NCBI RefSeq assembly: GCF_014646135.1
Contig: NZ_BMMW01000002.1
Coordinates: forward strand, 248,001 to 312,000
Source: Nocardia camponoti
GTDB lineage: Bacteria; Actinomycetota; Actinomycetes; Mycobacteriales; Mycobacteriaceae
DNA: 64,000 nt
Reading direction: 5' to 3'
Positions 46,470 to 56,471 of the stretch are shown one piece after another. Under the pieces are notes generated by a model that saw nothing but the letters and a program-made list of their open reading frames with translations, was not told where the DNA came from and made no database searches. Every line of letters begins with the position of its first letter. Position 1 is the first letter of the stretch. The position numbers and the translations under genes were made by a program.

Positions 46470-47381
46470 GTGGCTGCTTCCCAACGAGCGCGTACCCGGG
46501 TGCCCGCGCCGCAACGTTCAATCGTGCCCTCGGTCCCCGGCATCCCCGCCTGGGCCGCTGTCGCGCTGGCCGCTGGTGCCACGCTGCTGGGCGTTCTCAT
46601 TGACGGTCTCGGGGGCGAGACCTACCCCACTGGCACGGTCTCCGCGCTGTACGTCATCGGTTGCGTGCTCGCGGTATGCGCGGTGCGGTTCCGTGGGATT
46701 TTCTCGACGATGGTCACCCCGCCGCTGCTGCTGTTCGTCGCGGTGCCGATCGCGTGTCAGTTGTTGGTTGGCAAGGTGTCGACGTCGCTTAAAGACATCC
46801 TCACGACGCTGATCCTTCCGCTGGTTGAGCGCTTCCCGACCATGATGCTCGCGACCGTGCTCGTGCTCGCGATCGGTGCGGGACGCATCGCGGTGTACCG
46901 CCGCGGCCCCGCTGTCGCGCCTACAAGTCGCCAACCGAGCGAACGCGCGACGGCACGTCGAACCGAACGCAAACCCGGCCGTAGTCGGCCTGCCCAGTCC
47001 GAGCCTGCTACCGCACGCAAGCGCGGATCGGCACGCCCGGCTTCAGTCACCGACCCCGCGACCGAGGTGATGGCGGCACCAACCGGTCGCGGCCGTCCCG
47101 CCGACAAACGTGGCCCTGCCGCTGACCGCAAGAACGAGGCACGCAAGGGCGACCCGCGCAAAAACGATCGCGGCAAGACCGAGCGCAAGCCCGCACCTGC
47201 CCGCACGGGTCGACCAACGCGCAACGCCGCGGCACCGCGCGAACCCGAGCCCGCGCGCGTTCCCCCGCGCAGGCGGACCGACGCGAACGCCCAGGCTCAG
47301 GGTCACCCGCAGCCTGCCGTGCGCTACCGCGACCGCGCCGACTCATCGCGCACGGAACGCCGACGCCCGGACGCGGTCTAA
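46470..47381 (+). CDS. DUF6542-type membrane protein with long basic tail (Rv1111c-like)
   Basis: 303 residues. Three or four helices lie between 25 and 145 (IPAWAAVALAAGATLLGVLI, TVSALYVIGCVLAVCAVRF, TPPLLLFVAVPIACQLL, TMMLATVLVLAIGAG). The last ~150 residues are disordered, Arg/Lys/Pro-rich and probably cytoplasmic. Position between the rmuC and ispH genes and next to ychF-block genes fits Rv1111c. Function unknown. A bidirectional terminator follows. Confidence 0.8.
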   Translation: MAASQRARTRVPAPQRSIVPSVPGIPAWAAVALAAGATLLGVLIDGLGGETYPTGTVSALYVIGCVLAVCAVRFRGIFSTMVTPPLLLFVAVPIACQLLVGKVSTSLKDILTTLILPLVERFPTMMLATVLVLAIGAGRIAVYRRGPAVAPTSRQPSERATARRTERKPGRSRPAQSEPATARKRGSARPASVTDPATEVMAAPTGRGRPADKRGPAADRKNEARKGDPRKNDRGKTERKPAPARTGRPTRNAAAPREPEPARVPPRRRTDANAQAQGHPQPAVRYRDRADSSRTERRRPDAV

Positions 47382-47427
47382 ACCGACATCGACGCGGCGG
47401 CTCAAGCGACGACCGCCCACGAATCAC

Positions 47428-47472
47428 AACGACAAGCGCCCCCGGAATTGCATCCGGGGGCGCTTCGTCGTT
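47428..47472. terminator. Bidirectional intrinsic terminator
   Basis: An 11-bp perfect GC stem (GCGCCCCCGGA with TCCGGGGGCGC, loop ATTGCA) is extended outward by AACGAC-AA / TT-CGTCGTT. It lies between convergent DUF6542 and ispH genes. Confidence 0.9.
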
Positions 47473-47480
47473 ATGCGGCG

Positions 47481-48485
47481 CTACTTGCCGCGAGCGGCCC
47501 GCACCTCGCGCGGCAGCGAGAAAACCAGTGTTTCGTTCGCCGTCGTGACCGGCCGAACCTCGCCGAACCCATGCTCAGCAAGCAGCTCAAGCACCCCTTC
47601 GACCAGAATCTCCGGCACCGACGCACCCGAGGTGACGCCAACCGTGGTCGCACCGACCAGCCACGCCGGGTCGATCTCGCGCGCGTAGTCCACCAACTGC
47701 GCGGCACCCGCACCCGCGCCGAGCGCGACCTCAACAAGTCGCACCGAGTTCGACGAGTTGCGCGAGCCAACAACGATCACCAAATCGCACTCCGGTGCCA
47801 TCGCCTTGACGGCGGTTTGCCGGTTGGACGTGGCGTAACAAATGTCGTCCGATGGCGGGTCTTGTAGCGCGGGAAACCGCTCGCGCAGCGCTTCGACGGT
47901 GGCCATCGTTTCGTCGACCGACAGCGTGGTCTGCGAAAGCCAAATGACCTTCTCGGGGTCGCGCACGGTGACGCTCGCGACCGATTCGGGCCCGTCAACT
48001 ACCTGCACATGCTGCGGCGCTTCGCCCGCGGTGCCTTCAACTTCCTCGTGGCCTTCGTGCCCGATGAGCAGGATGTCGAAGTCGTCGCGTGCGAACCGCT
48101 TGGCTTCCTGATGGACCTTGGTGACGAGCGGACAGGTTGCGTCGATCGTGCGCAGATTGCGGGCGGCCGCCGTTTCGTGCACCGTCGGCGCGACACCGTG
48201 CGCGGAAAACACGACGAGCGCGCCCTCGGGTACCTCGTCGTTGTCGTCGACGAAGATCACGCCGCGCTCGCGTAGCGTCTCGACGACGTGGCGGTTGTGC
48301 ACGATTTCCTTGCGAACATAAACGGGCGCACCATGTTTGACGAGCGCCTGCTCGACGGTTTCCACCGCGCGATCGACACCGGCGCAGTAACCGCGCGGCT
48401 CGGCGAGCAGCACGCGTTTGCCACCGGGAATGGGCGCGCCCGCCGAACGCGCGATGCCGACGTCCAAGGGAATTGCCGAGGTCAT
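47481..48485 (-). CDS. ispH: 4-hydroxy-3-methylbut-2-enyl diphosphate reductase
   Basis: 334 residues from ATG 48485. The three iron-sulfur cysteines are visible in [26 protein letters not shown] and [11 protein letters not shown], with AHGVAP and GSRNSSNS for substrate binding. IspH makes IPP and DMAPP at the end of the MEP pathway. It corresponds to Rv1110. TAAGCT is 7 nt upstream, so this start and a leaderless mRNA are favoured over the open frame to 48569. Confidence 0.95.
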   Translation of the reverse strand: MTSAIPLDVGIARSAGAPIPGGKRVLLAEPRGYCAGVDRAVETVEQALVKHGAPVYVRKEIVHNRHVVETLRERGVIFVDDNDEVPEGALVVFSAHGVAPTVHETAAARNLRTIDATCPLVTKVHQEAKRFARDDFDILLIGHEGHEEVEGTAGEAPQHVQVVDGPESVASVTVRDPEKVIWLSQTTLSVDETMATVEALRERFPALQDPPSDDICYATSNRQTAVKAMAPECDLVIVVGSRNSSNSVRLVEVALGAGAGAAQLVDYAREIDPAWLVGATTVGVTSGASVPEILVEGVLELLAEHGFGEVRPVTTANETLVFSLPREVRAARGK

Positions 48486-48492
48486 GGGCCCA

Positions 48493-48498
48493 AGCTTA
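48493..48498 (-). promoter_or_regulatory. -10 hexamer for leaderless ispH
   Basis: TAAGCT on the minus strand, 7 nt before ATG 48485. Confidence 0.5.
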
Positions 48499-48622
48499 CG
48501 TGCGTGATCGCGGGCGCTCAGGCGCGGTAGCAAGGCGACGTCACCTAACCGTAAAGCGGCGCACGTCACACAGGCGCACGCTTGCCCTATCCATCACAGC
48601 CGAGTTGCGGCACGCTGTGTAC

Positions 48623-49240
48623 ATGTTCCGACCTCCGTTCCTGGCCCGGGTAGCCGCTGGGGCCGCTGTCTATGCGATTGAAGAGACCCGCCGACTACCC
48701 ATCGTCGCGGTCAATTTCCCGATCACCGCGCTGAGCCGGGTGCTCCAGACGACGATGCACGTGCAGCAGTTCGTCACGAGCCTCGCGCTCAAGGGCGACG
48801 AGGTGTTCGAGCGCATCGGCGCTGGCACGCAAGAACAGCCCGAGTGGGCGACCTTCGACGACGACGCCGCCACCTCCGCGCCTGCCGCGCCCGTGTCGAA
48901 CGCCAACGCGAGCCGCTTCGATCTCTTCGACGAGGCACCAATCCCGGCGACCAACGGTCACGCCGTTCCCGCGTCGGTGCTTGTCCTCGAAGCAACCTCC
49001 GAAGAAAAGGCCGCCGAAGAAGAGGCCGCCGAAGAGCCTGCCGACGAAGCGCCGGAAGCTCCCGAGGTCGCCATTCGCTACGACTACCCCGCGATGACGC
49101 TGGCCCAGCTGCGCGCACGGCTGCGCATGCTCACGCTGGAAGAGCTGGGTCAGTTGCTCGCGTTCGAGCAGCAGACTCGCGACCGCGCGCCGTTCGTCAC
49201 GATGCTCACCAACCGCATCGCGACGGTCCAGGCCAAGTAA
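48623..49240 (+). CDS. Lipid droplet-associated protein (Rv1109c-like)
   Basis: 205 residues from ATG 48623. The N-terminal block MFRPPFLARVAAGAAVYAIE with LPIVAVNFPITALSRVLQTT is an amphipathic membrane- or droplet-binding segment. A Glu/Ala-rich acidic linker follows, then a conserved C-terminal module (YDYPAMTLAQLRARLRMLTL, LGQLLAFEQQ, PFVTMLTNRI). Gene order ispH-this-xseA matches Rv1110-Rv1109c-Rv1108c. The droplet role is from annotation of the family. A terminator follows. Confidence 0.85.
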   Translation: MFRPPFLARVAAGAAVYAIEETRRLPIVAVNFPITALSRVLQTTMHVQQFVTSLALKGDEVFERIGAGTQEQPEWATFDDDAATSAPAAPVSNANASRFDLFDEAPIPATNGHAVPASVLVLEATSEEKAAEEEAAEEPADEAPEAPEVAIRYDYPAMTLAQLRARLRMLTLEELGQLLAFEQQTRDRAPFVTMLTNRIATVQAK

Positions 49241-49252
49241 AACCACGCTTTC

Positions 49253-49292
49253 ACGGCCGTGACCCGCGCAGGGTCGCGGCCGTTTTCTCTTT
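49253..49292 (+). terminator. Intrinsic terminator after the lipid-droplet protein gene
   Basis: ACGGCCGTGACCC pairs with GGGTCGCGGCCGT (13 bp with one T-G wobble, loop GCGCA) and is followed by TTTCTCTTT. Confidence 0.9.
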
Positions 49293-49319
49293 GTCGGACC
49301 CTCCGCGTATACCTGACCT

Positions 49320-50618
49320 ATGACTGCTGACGGACCCGCAACCGCCGCGCCCGCACCCGGGTCTTCGGCTGAGCAGCCGTGGCCGGTGCGGTCGATCGCG
49401 CTCAAGGTTTCGCAATGGATCGACCGTCTCGGCAGCGTGTGGGTGGAAGGTCAGCTCACGCAGATCACTTCCCGCCCCGGCACGCGTACCGCGTTTTTGG
49501 TATTGCGCGACACGTCGGCCGACATGTCACTGCAGCTCACGTGCGATCCAGACCTGTTGCGCCACAGCCCCATTCCTCTCACCGAGGGCAGTCGCGTTGT
49601 TGTCTTCGGCAAGTTGCAGTACTTCACTGGTCGCGGGTCATTGTCGTTGCGGGTCACCGAGATTCGGCCCGTTGGCATTGGCGAATTGCTCGCGCGTATC
49701 GAACGGCTCAAGGCGCTTCTCGCGGCCGAAGGACTCTTCGACGCCCGACGTAAACAGCCACTGCCGTTCCTGCCCGGCACGATCGGACTCATCACTGGTC
49801 GCGCGAGCGCCGCTGAACGCGATGTCCTGAGTGTGGCCCAAAGTCGTTGGCCCGCAGTATGTTTCGAGATTCGCAACACCGCTGTGCAGGGACCAACCGC
49901 AGTGCCGCAAATGCTCACCGCGCTGGCCGACCTCGACCGCAACCCGCACGTCGACGTGATCGTGCTCGCCCGTGGCGGCGGCAGCACTGAGGATCTCCTG
50001 CCGTTTTCCGACGAAGCGCTGTGCCGCGCGGTGTCGAACGCACGCACCCCGGTCGTAAGCGCGATCGGCCACGAGCCGGACAATCCGCTGCTCGATCTGG
50101 TCGCTGACCTGCGCGCGGCAACTCCAACCGACGCGGCGAAACGCATCGTCCCCGACGCCGCCGCCGAAAGCGCGGCCGTCGCCGAGTGGCGCGCGCGGTC
50201 GGCCGCCGCGCTGCGCGGCTGGGTGCGCCGCGAGCTCAGCGTTGTCACGCAGTTGCGGTCGCGACCGGTGCTTGCCGATCCATTGCGCGAGCTCACGCAT
50301 CGTCACGATGAGGTCGAACGCCTGCGCCTCACCGCCCGCCGCGACGTCGAGCGCATGCTTCGCACCCAAGAAACCGCCACCCGACACCTGCGCGAAAAGC
50401 TCACCGCTGTCGGCCCAGCCGCGACCCTTGCCCGTGGTTACGCTGTCGTGCAGCGCGTCGCCGGACCCGAGCGCCACGTCGTTCGCTCGATTGACGACTC
50501 CCCCGCTGGCAGCCAATTGCGCATCCGCGTCGCCGACGGTGCGGTCACCGCCGCCGCGCTGGGCGCGCAACGCATCACGCAGAAACCAGCTGAGCCAGTT
50601 CAAGAGAAGAGGACCTAG
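49320..50618 (+). CDS. xseA: Exodeoxyribonuclease VII large subunit
   Basis: 432 residues. An OB-fold N-domain (about 20-115: VKVSQW-like [48 protein letters not shown]) is followed by the catalytic domain ([56 protein letters not shown]) and a helical C-terminus. It degrades ssDNA with XseB. ATG 49320 lies 6 nt after TATACC, so the transcript may be leaderless. The xseB gene begins 2 nt after its stop. Confidence 0.95.
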   Translation: MTADGPATAAPAPGSSAEQPWPVRSIALKVSQWIDRLGSVWVEGQLTQITSRPGTRTAFLVLRDTSADMSLQLTCDPDLLRHSPIPLTEGSRVVVFGKLQYFTGRGSLSLRVTEIRPVGIGELLARIERLKALLAAEGLFDARRKQPLPFLPGTIGLITGRASAAERDVLSVAQSRWPAVCFEIRNTAVQGPTAVPQMLTALADLDRNPHVDVIVLARGGGSTEDLLPFSDEALCRAVSNARTPVVSAIGHEPDNPLLDLVADLRAATPTDAAKRIVPDAAAESAAVAEWRARSAAALRGWVRRELSVVTQLRSRPVLADPLRELTHRHDEVERLRLTARRDVERMLRTQETATRHLREKLTAVGPAATLARGYAVVQRVAGPERHVVRSIDDSPAGSQLRIRVADGAVTAAALGAQRITQKPAEPVQEKRT

Positions 50619-50620
50619 CG

Positions 50621-50869
50621 TTGACCGACCCCGCCGGAAATCCCGCCGATACGCTCGCCGAAATCGCGACGTTCGGCTATGAACGTGCCCGCGACGAACT
50701 GGTGAACGTCGTCAAGATGCTCGAACAGGGCGGCCTCGACCTCGACGATTCCCTCGCGCTGTGGGAGCGCGGCGAGGCGTTGGCAACCCGCTGTGAACAG
50801 CACCTCGCGGGTGCGCAACGTCGAGTTGAAGACGCGTTGGCTCGGTCCGACGCGGAGCCGGCGGAGTAG
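50621..50869 (+). CDS. xseB: Exodeoxyribonuclease VII small subunit
   Basis: 82 residues, normal for XseB. TFGYERARDELVNVVKMLEQ, GGLDLDDSLALWERGEALA and ATRCEQHLAGAQRRVEDAL give the family's helical hairpin. The start is TTG 50621 with AGAGGA about 8-13 nt upstream. It is translated right after xseA and forms the multi-copy stalk of the enzyme. Confidence 0.93.
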   Translation: MTDPAGNPADTLAEIATFGYERARDELVNVVKMLEQGGLDLDDSLALWERGEALATRCEQHLAGAQRRVEDALARSDAEPAE

Positions 50870-50931
50870 GTTTCACACGCCGCGAGCACTCGGTTTACTC
50901 GGCCGAAACGCGCGTCGCGCACTCTCGATAC

Positions 50932-52344
50932 GTGCCACCTTCTTCCGCTAACGCCGACGCCATCGCGCGGGTCCGCGCCGACCTCGGCGCGATCGCGTCG
51001 TCGACTGACGCGCGTCGACTTCGCGGAAAGAGTCGCGACCGGTTCGCCGAAAGTCCGATGCTGCGCGAAGTGTTGCGCGGGCGCAATGCCGAGATCTTCA
51101 TCGCGCCACGAACCAAAGACGAACTCGCCGTGGCCGTCGGTGCCTGCGCGCGGGCGCGTGTGCCGATCACCGTGCGTGGCGCGGGGTCGGGACAGTTCGG
51201 GCAGGGTGTGCCGCTGTCGGGCGGCGCGGTCATCGACGTCGCCGCCATCACCGGCATCGTCGACTGGGCCGACAAATCCCGCGCGTTGCCAACCAGCGTG
51301 CGCGCGCGGACGGGCACGATCGTCAGCGACATCGACGCGCACCTGCGCCGGTCCGGGTGGGAATTGCGAATGCATCCGTCGTCAGCGCAACACGCGACGA
51401 TCGGCGGCTACATCGCGGGCGGTCACGCCGGGGTCGGCAGCTGCCAGTGGGGCATCTTGCGCGATACCGGCAACATCACCGCGATCGAGGTGATGACCGT
51501 CGAAGAACAGCCGCGACTTGTCGAACTGCGCGGCGCGGCTGTCACCGCGGTGCAGCACGCGTTTGGCGCGAACGGCATCATCACCGAGGTCGAATTGCCC
51601 GTCGCGCCCGCGTGGGAGTGGCACGAACTGGTTGTCTCGTTCCCGACTTTCGAACAGGCCCTGCGGTTTTCGGTCGACCTCGGCAACAGCGACGGCCTGC
51701 TCACGAAAGTGATTTCGCCGCAAGCACATCCGCTGCCGCGCTACCTGCCCGAGCTTGCCGATCTTGTTCCCGACGGCGATTCGATGGTGCTCGCGCTTGT
51801 CGCTGTGCAGTCGGTGCCCAATGTCGTCGACCTCATCGCCGCAACCGGCGGCACCCTGCGTTACCGCTGCCGCGAAGGCAAAGGCTGCTACGGCTCGCCC
51901 CTTTACGAATTCACCTGGGGCCATTCACTTTCCCGCTATCAGCGCCACAATCCCGAACTCGTCGGGCTCATGGGCTTGTTCCCACCCGATCGCCTCTACC
52001 AGTCGCTTGCCGCGGTACATCGCGACTGCGCTGACCTCGGTCCGCTGAAGGTGGAGCTCAAGCGCGTCGGTGGTCGGCTGTCCGCACAGGGTTCGCCGAT
52101 CATCGACTTCGTCAGCAAGGCGCACCTAGAACGCGCCACCGAACGGCTCGAAGCGCTTGGCGTTTCGGTCGCCAATCCGCACACTCCGCTGCTCGGGGCG
52201 GGCGGGATGAAGCCGTGGGGCGCGAACGAAGCCGCGCTGAAACGCGAAATGGACCCGTTCGCACTGCTCGCGCAGGGGAAGGTCGAGCCGGAGTCTTCGC
52301 TCGCGCTGGCGACCGGGTTACCCAATCGCGGCTGGACGTATTAG
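50932..52344 (+). CDS. FAD-binding oxidoreductase (FAD_binding_4/PCMH type)
   Basis: 470 residues from GTG 50932. The PCMH FAD domain is at about 45-225: PRTKDELAVAVGACARARVP, ITVRGAGSGQFGQG, HPSSAQHATIGGYIAGGHAG, GSCQWGILRDTGNITAIEVM and FGANGIITEVELPV. The C-terminal half carries a substrate cap. It could be a flavin-dependent dehydrogenase of glycolate-oxidase (GlcD) type; substrate unknown. It shares TTAG overlapping stops with the DUF4245 gene. Confidence 0.85.
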   Translation: MPPSSANADAIARVRADLGAIASSTDARRLRGKSRDRFAESPMLREVLRGRNAEIFIAPRTKDELAVAVGACARARVPITVRGAGSGQFGQGVPLSGGAVIDVAAITGIVDWADKSRALPTSVRARTGTIVSDIDAHLRRSGWELRMHPSSAQHATIGGYIAGGHAGVGSCQWGILRDTGNITAIEVMTVEEQPRLVELRGAAVTAVQHAFGANGIITEVELPVAPAWEWHELVVSFPTFEQALRFSVDLGNSDGLLTKVISPQAHPLPRYLPELADLVPDGDSMVLALVAVQSVPNVVDLIAATGGTLRYRCREGKGCYGSPLYEFTWGHSLSRYQRHNPELVGLMGLFPPDRLYQSLAAVHRDCADLGPLKVELKRVGGRLSAQGSPIIDFVSKAHLERATERLEALGVSVANPHTPLLGAGGMKPWGANEAALKREMDPFALLAQGKVEPESSLALATGLPNRGWTY

Positions 52345-52904
52345 GACTTGGGCAGCGGCTGCGCCGCACCGACGGCCTTCGCCAGTGTGCGGAACGCGGC
52401 GTCATTGCCAGCGCCGGTGATGAGCACGCGCGTGCCGTTGAAGTCGGTGATCCACGCCGCTTCGCTGCCAGGCTCGGAGTAGACGTTCCACTTGTGCCCG
52501 TCGATGTCGACCGAGCCGTTCGCGTAGCGCGAGCCAAGCACGTGCCTGCCGAGCACTTCCTCGGTCGCGCCGGTCTGGCTAAAGCGCAGGTACGTGGTCT
52601 GCGGGGTCAGATAACCAACCGTCGTTACGGCTTGGCCGCCGCCAACAACTTCGCGGCTACCCGAGTTCGACACCCAGCCTTCCGGCAGCGAAGGATTGCG
52701 GATCGCGAACGGCAAGCTGCGCGCGTCGGCTTTCAGCGCGGTCGTCACGTCGAAACGCGGGATCTGTCCCTGCGTCGGTCCACTGGTCGCGACCGAGCAC
52801 TGGCTTGCCGCGCCCGCGAGCACGACCGCGATCAGCACCAGCGGAATCAACGACCAGAACAAGTCGCGGTAGTCGTTGAAGATGCGGTGCTTGGTCTGTG
52901 CCAC
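52341..52904 (-). CDS. DUF4245 membrane protein (Rv1100-like)
   Basis: 187 residues. One N-terminal helix (LFWSLIPLVLIAVVLAGAAS) follows a short cytoplasmic KHRIFNDYRDL segment; the rest is an extracytoplasmic beta domain with FDVTTALKADARSLPFAIRN, LPEGWVSNSGSRE and AWITDFNGTRVLITGAGND. The family is actinobacterial and located next to glpX, as Rv1100 is. Function unknown. Confidence 0.88.
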   Translation of the reverse strand: MAQTKHRIFNDYRDLFWSLIPLVLIAVVLAGAASQCSVATSGPTQGQIPRFDVTTALKADARSLPFAIRNPSLPEGWVSNSGSREVVGGGQAVTTVGYLTPQTTYLRFSQTGATEEVLGRHVLGSRYANGSVDIDGHKWNVYSEPGSEAAWITDFNGTRVLITGAGNDAAFRTLAKAVGAAQPLPKS

Positions 52905-53024
52905 GGCTACCAGTATCCACTCGGGCCCATTGTGACCTGAGAATGGGTCGCTGGGTGCTGCACGAGCGTGCAGGTTCTAATGCGACAATTACGGCGTACA
53001 CCGACGCCAAGGAGGCATCCCGCA

Positions 53025-54068
53025 ATGACGGCAGCATCGCCCGCCCCCAGCCGCCGCGAGGCACCCGATCGCAACCTCGCACTCGAGCTGGTCCGCGTCA
53101 CCGAGGCAGGTGCGATGGCGAGTGGCCGTTGGGTCGGCCGTGGCGACAAGGAAGGTGGCGACGGCGCCGCCGTCGACGCCATGCGTCAACTCGTGAGCTC
53201 GGTTTCGATGAAGGGCATCGTCGTCATCGGCGAGGGCGAAAAAGACGAAGCCCCGATGCTTTACAACGGTGAACTGGTTGGCGACGGCACCGGCCCCGAG
53301 GTCGACTTCGCCGTTGACCCGGTCGACGGCACCACGCTGATGTCGAAGGGCTCGCCCGGCGCGATCTCGGTGCTCGCGGTCGCGGAGCGCGGCGCGATGT
53401 TCGACCCGTCGGCCGTGTTTTACATGCACAAGATCGCCGTTGGCCCCGACGCCGCCGGTTCGATCGACATCAACGCGCCCATCGGCGACAACATCCGCAG
53501 CGTCGCCAAGGCGAAGAACCTGTCGGTTTCGGACCTGACGGTTTGCATTCTCGACCGCCCGCGCCACGCCGACCTCATCCGCGAATCCCGTGAAGCGGGC
53601 GCGCGTATCCGGCTGATCTCCGACGGTGACGTCGCTGGCGCGATCGCGGCGGCACGCCCCGACTCGGGCGTCGACATCCTCGTCGGCATCGGCGGCACGC
53701 CGGAAGGCATCATCGCCGCCGCCGCGCTGCGCTGCCTCGGTGGCGAGCTACAGGGCAAGCTGGCCCCGAAGGACGAAGAAGAGCGTCAGAAGGCCATCGA
53801 CGCTGGTCACGACCTCGACCGCGTGCTGTCGACCACCGACCTCGTCTCGGGCGAGAACGTGTTCTTCTGCGCGACCGGCGTCACCGACGGCGACCTGCTG
53901 CGCGGCGTTCGCTACTACGGTGGCGGCGCGTCGACCCAGTCGATCGTGATGCGGTCGAAGTCGGGCACGGTCCGCATGATCGACGCCTACCACCGCTTGG
54001 AGAAGCTGCGCGAGTACTCGTCGGTCGACTTCGACGGCGACGACAACGCCAACCCGCCGCTGCCGTGA
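53025..54068 (+). CDS. glpX: Class II fructose-1,6-bisphosphatase
   Basis: 347 residues from ATG 53025, with AAGGAGG 9 nt upstream; the frame is open to 52968. GlpX motifs: [73 protein letters not shown] and [20 protein letters not shown]. It is the gluconeogenic FBPase of mycobacteria (Rv1099c), metal-dependent. A promoter must lie in the ~120-bp spacer to the DUF4245 gene. Confidence 0.95.
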   Translation: MTAASPAPSRREAPDRNLALELVRVTEAGAMASGRWVGRGDKEGGDGAAVDAMRQLVSSVSMKGIVVIGEGEKDEAPMLYNGELVGDGTGPEVDFAVDPVDGTTLMSKGSPGAISVLAVAERGAMFDPSAVFYMHKIAVGPDAAGSIDINAPIGDNIRSVAKAKNLSVSDLTVCILDRPRHADLIRESREAGARIRLISDGDVAGAIAAARPDSGVDILVGIGGTPEGIIAAAALRCLGGELQGKLAPKDEEERQKAIDAGHDLDRVLSTTDLVSGENVFFCATGVTDGDLLRGVRYYGGGASTQSIVMRSKSGTVRMIDAYHRLEKLREYSSVDFDGDDNANPPLP

Positions 54069-54086
54069 TCTGGGGCTGGGCGTCCA

Positions 54087-54092
54087 TATAGT
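54087..54092 (+). promoter_or_regulatory. -10 hexamer for leaderless patatin gene
   Basis: TATAGT, 6 nt before ATG 54099; no Shine-Dalgarno. Confidence 0.55.
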
Positions 54093-54098
54093 TAATGT

Positions 54099-54947
54099 AT
54101 GGCAACGCCCAGCACCGCTCTTGTCCTTGGCAGTGGCGGTATCACCGGTATCGCGTGGGAAACCGGCATGATCGCCGGTCTGCGGGAGCACGGCATCGAC
54201 CTGCGCAACGCGGACCTGGTGATCGGCACCTCCGCTGGCGCGGTTGTCGGGGCGCAAATCCGCAGCACCCTGTCGACCGAGGAGCTCTACGCGCGGCAAA
54301 TGATGCCGCGCAGCGATGAGATTCCGGCGCGAATTTCGATGAAGCGCGTCGCCGAGTGGATCTATCTGGTGAAAACCGCGCGCAGTCCCGAAAGCGCGGC
54401 GCGACGAGTCGCTAAGCACGCGGCTGGGGTTTACGTTGCTGACCCGGTCGCGCGACTTGCCGCGGTTTCGTCGCGTTTGCCTGAGACCGCGTGGCCGAAA
54501 CGCCCGCTGTGGATTACGGCGGTCAACGCGAAAACGGGCGCGTTGAAAATCTTCAACAACGACTCACATGCCACGCTCGCCGAAGCCGTCACGGCCAGTT
54601 GTGCGATTCCGTTCGTGTGGCCGCCCTCGCTGGTTGATGGGGTCGAATACATCGACGGCGGCGTGCGCTCGCCAGTCAATCTCAATCTCGCCAAGGGCTA
54701 CGACCGCGTTGTCGCCCTCGCGCCCGTGACGCTGGCCCCGCGCCGCGCGGCTCGCTTACCAGCGCAACTGCATGAGCTCGGGCACGCACGCGTCACGGTA
54801 GTGAGCCCGGACGCGGCGTCGCTGCACGCGATTGGCCCCAACACCCTCGACCCGACGCATGCGAAAGCGGCGGCTGTCGCTGGTCGTGAACAGGCGAAAG
54901 CTTTCGAGTCGAGTGTCCGCGAGGTCTGGCCGACCGACGACGAATAG
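54099..54947 (+). CDS. Patatin-like phospholipase
   Basis: 282 residues. The oxyanion loop LGSGGITGIAWETGM, the nucleophile GTSAGAVVG (GXSXG) and the dyad aspartate in EYIDGGVRSPVN are all present. It is a cytoplasmic serine acyl hydrolase acting on lipids; the substrate is unknown. It sits between glpX and fum in its own leaderless unit. Confidence 0.92.
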   Translation: MATPSTALVLGSGGITGIAWETGMIAGLREHGIDLRNADLVIGTSAGAVVGAQIRSTLSTEELYARQMMPRSDEIPARISMKRVAEWIYLVKTARSPESAARRVAKHAAGVYVADPVARLAAVSSRLPETAWPKRPLWITAVNAKTGALKIFNNDSHATLAEAVTASCAIPFVWPPSLVDGVEYIDGGVRSPVNLNLAKGYDRVVALAPVTLAPRRAARLPAQLHELGHARVTVVSPDAASLHAIGPNTLDPTHAKAAAVAGREQAKAFESSVREVWPTDDE

Positions 54948-55018
54948 TCGCGCTATTCCCGGTCTCCCAGTGGGATTTCCCTCCGGCGCGGGCCAGCCCA
55001 TCGGCCGCGTGCGCGTCC

Positions 55019-55024
55019 TAGGGT
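55019..55024 (+). promoter_or_regulatory. -10 hexamer for leaderless fumC
   Basis: TAGGGT, 6 nt before ATG 55031. Confidence 0.5.
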
Positions 55025-55030
55025 GGGTTC

Positions 55031-56422
55031 ATGGCTGCTGACTTCCGCATCGAACACGACACTATGGGTGAGGTTCGCGTCCCAGTTGACGCGCTCTGGC
55101 GTGCGCAAACCCAGCGTGCGGTGGAGAACTTTCCGATCAGTGGGCGCGGACTTGAGCGTTCGCAGATTCGCGCGCTCGGACTGTTGAAAGCCGCTGCGGC
55201 CCAGGTCAACAAGGACCTTGGGTTGCTCGATCCGGTGCGCGCCGACGCGATCATCGCCGCCGCTACCGAAATCGCAAATGGTCAGCATGATGACCAGTTC
55301 CCGATCGACGTTTTTCAAACCGGTTCTGGCACGAGTTCGAATATGAACGCCAACGAGGTGATCGCGTCGATCGCCGCACGCAACGGCGTCACCGTGCACC
55401 CCAACGACGACGTCAACATGTCGCAGTCGTCGAATGACACCTTCCCCACCGCGACGCACCTTGCCGCAACCGAAGCGGTCATCACCGAACTCGTCCCGGC
55501 GCTCGACCACCTTCGACTCGCGTTGCAGGACAAGGCGACTCAGTGGCGTTCGGTGGTGAAGTCGGGCCGCACGCATCTCATGGACGCCGTCCCGGTGACG
55601 CTCGGTCAGGAGTTCGGCGGTTACACCCGCCAGATCGCGGCTGGCATTGAACGCATCATGGCGACGCTCCCCCGCCTCGGCGAGCTGCCGATCGGCGGCA
55701 CCGCCGTCGGAACCGGCCTCAACGCGCCGGACAATTTCGGCGCGCTCGTCGTCGCGGAGTTGGTGCGCGCCACCGGCATTGACGCGCTACGGGAAGCCGA
55801 AGATCACTTCGAAGCGCAAGCCGCGCGCGACGGACTGGTCGAAGCATCGGGGGCGTTGCGCACTATCGCGGTGAGTCTCACCAAGATCGCGAACGACATT
55901 CGCTGGATGGGTTCGGGTCCGCTCACCGGGCTCGGCGAACTCCAACTGCCCGATCTGCAACCAGGCAGCTCGATCATGCCGGGCAAGGTGAATCCGGTGC
56001 TGCCCGAGGCGGTTACGCAGGTCGCGGTGCAGGTGATCGGCAACGACGCCGCCGTCGCGTTCGGCGGAGCGAGCGGTGCGTTCGAACTCAACGTCTACAT
56101 CCCGGTGATGGCGCGCAACATCCTGGAGTCAATTCGACTGTTAGCCAACGTCTCTCGACTCTTCGCGGACAAGTGCATCACCGGGCTCGTCGCCAACGAA
56201 GCGCATCTGCGCGACCTCGCGGAATCGTCACCGTCGATCGTGACTCCGCTCAATTCCGCGATCGGCTACGAAGAAGCCGCTGCTGTTGCGAAAGAGGCGC
56301 TGCGCGAACGCAAGACGATTCGCCAAACGGTGATCGATCGAGGTCTTGTTCCCGACAAAATCTCACTCGCCGACCTCGACGCGAAGCTCGACGTGCTAGC
56401 GATGGCGAAGGTCGCCGAATAA
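55031..56422 (+). CDS. fumC: Class II fumarate hydratase
   Basis: 463 residues, normal. The signature [16 protein letters not shown] is complete; earlier substrate blocks are [27 protein letters not shown] and [20 protein letters not shown]. It interconverts fumarate and malate in the TCA cycle. It corresponds to Rv1098c and lies near glpX in the same order as in M. tuberculosis. Confidence 0.96.
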   Translation: MAADFRIEHDTMGEVRVPVDALWRAQTQRAVENFPISGRGLERSQIRALGLLKAAAAQVNKDLGLLDPVRADAIIAAATEIANGQHDDQFPIDVFQTGSGTSSNMNANEVIASIAARNGVTVHPNDDVNMSQSSNDTFPTATHLAATEAVITELVPALDHLRLALQDKATQWRSVVKSGRTHLMDAVPVTLGQEFGGYTRQIAAGIERIMATLPRLGELPIGGTAVGTGLNAPDNFGALVVAELVRATGIDALREAEDHFEAQAARDGLVEASGALRTIAVSLTKIANDIRWMGSGPLTGLGELQLPDLQPGSSIMPGKVNPVLPEAVTQVAVQVIGNDAAVAFGGASGAFELNVYIPVMARNILESIRLLANVSRLFADKCITGLVANEAHLRDLAESSPSIVTPLNSAIGYEEAAAVAKEALRERKTIRQTVIDRGLVPDKISLADLDAKLDVLAMAKVAE

Positions 56423-56427
56423 CCAAA

Positions 56428-56458
56428 AGCGGCGGCCGAACTCAGTCCGGCCGCCGCT
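56428..56458. terminator. Intrinsic terminator between fumC and the desA2-like gene
   Basis: AGCGGCGGCCG pairs perfectly with CGGCCGCCGCT (11 bp, loop AACTCAGTC). On the minus strand it is followed by TTTTGG, so it best serves the desA2-like gene; it may also stop fumC transcripts. Confidence 0.85.
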
Positions 56459-56471
56459 GTAAAGGTGAGTC

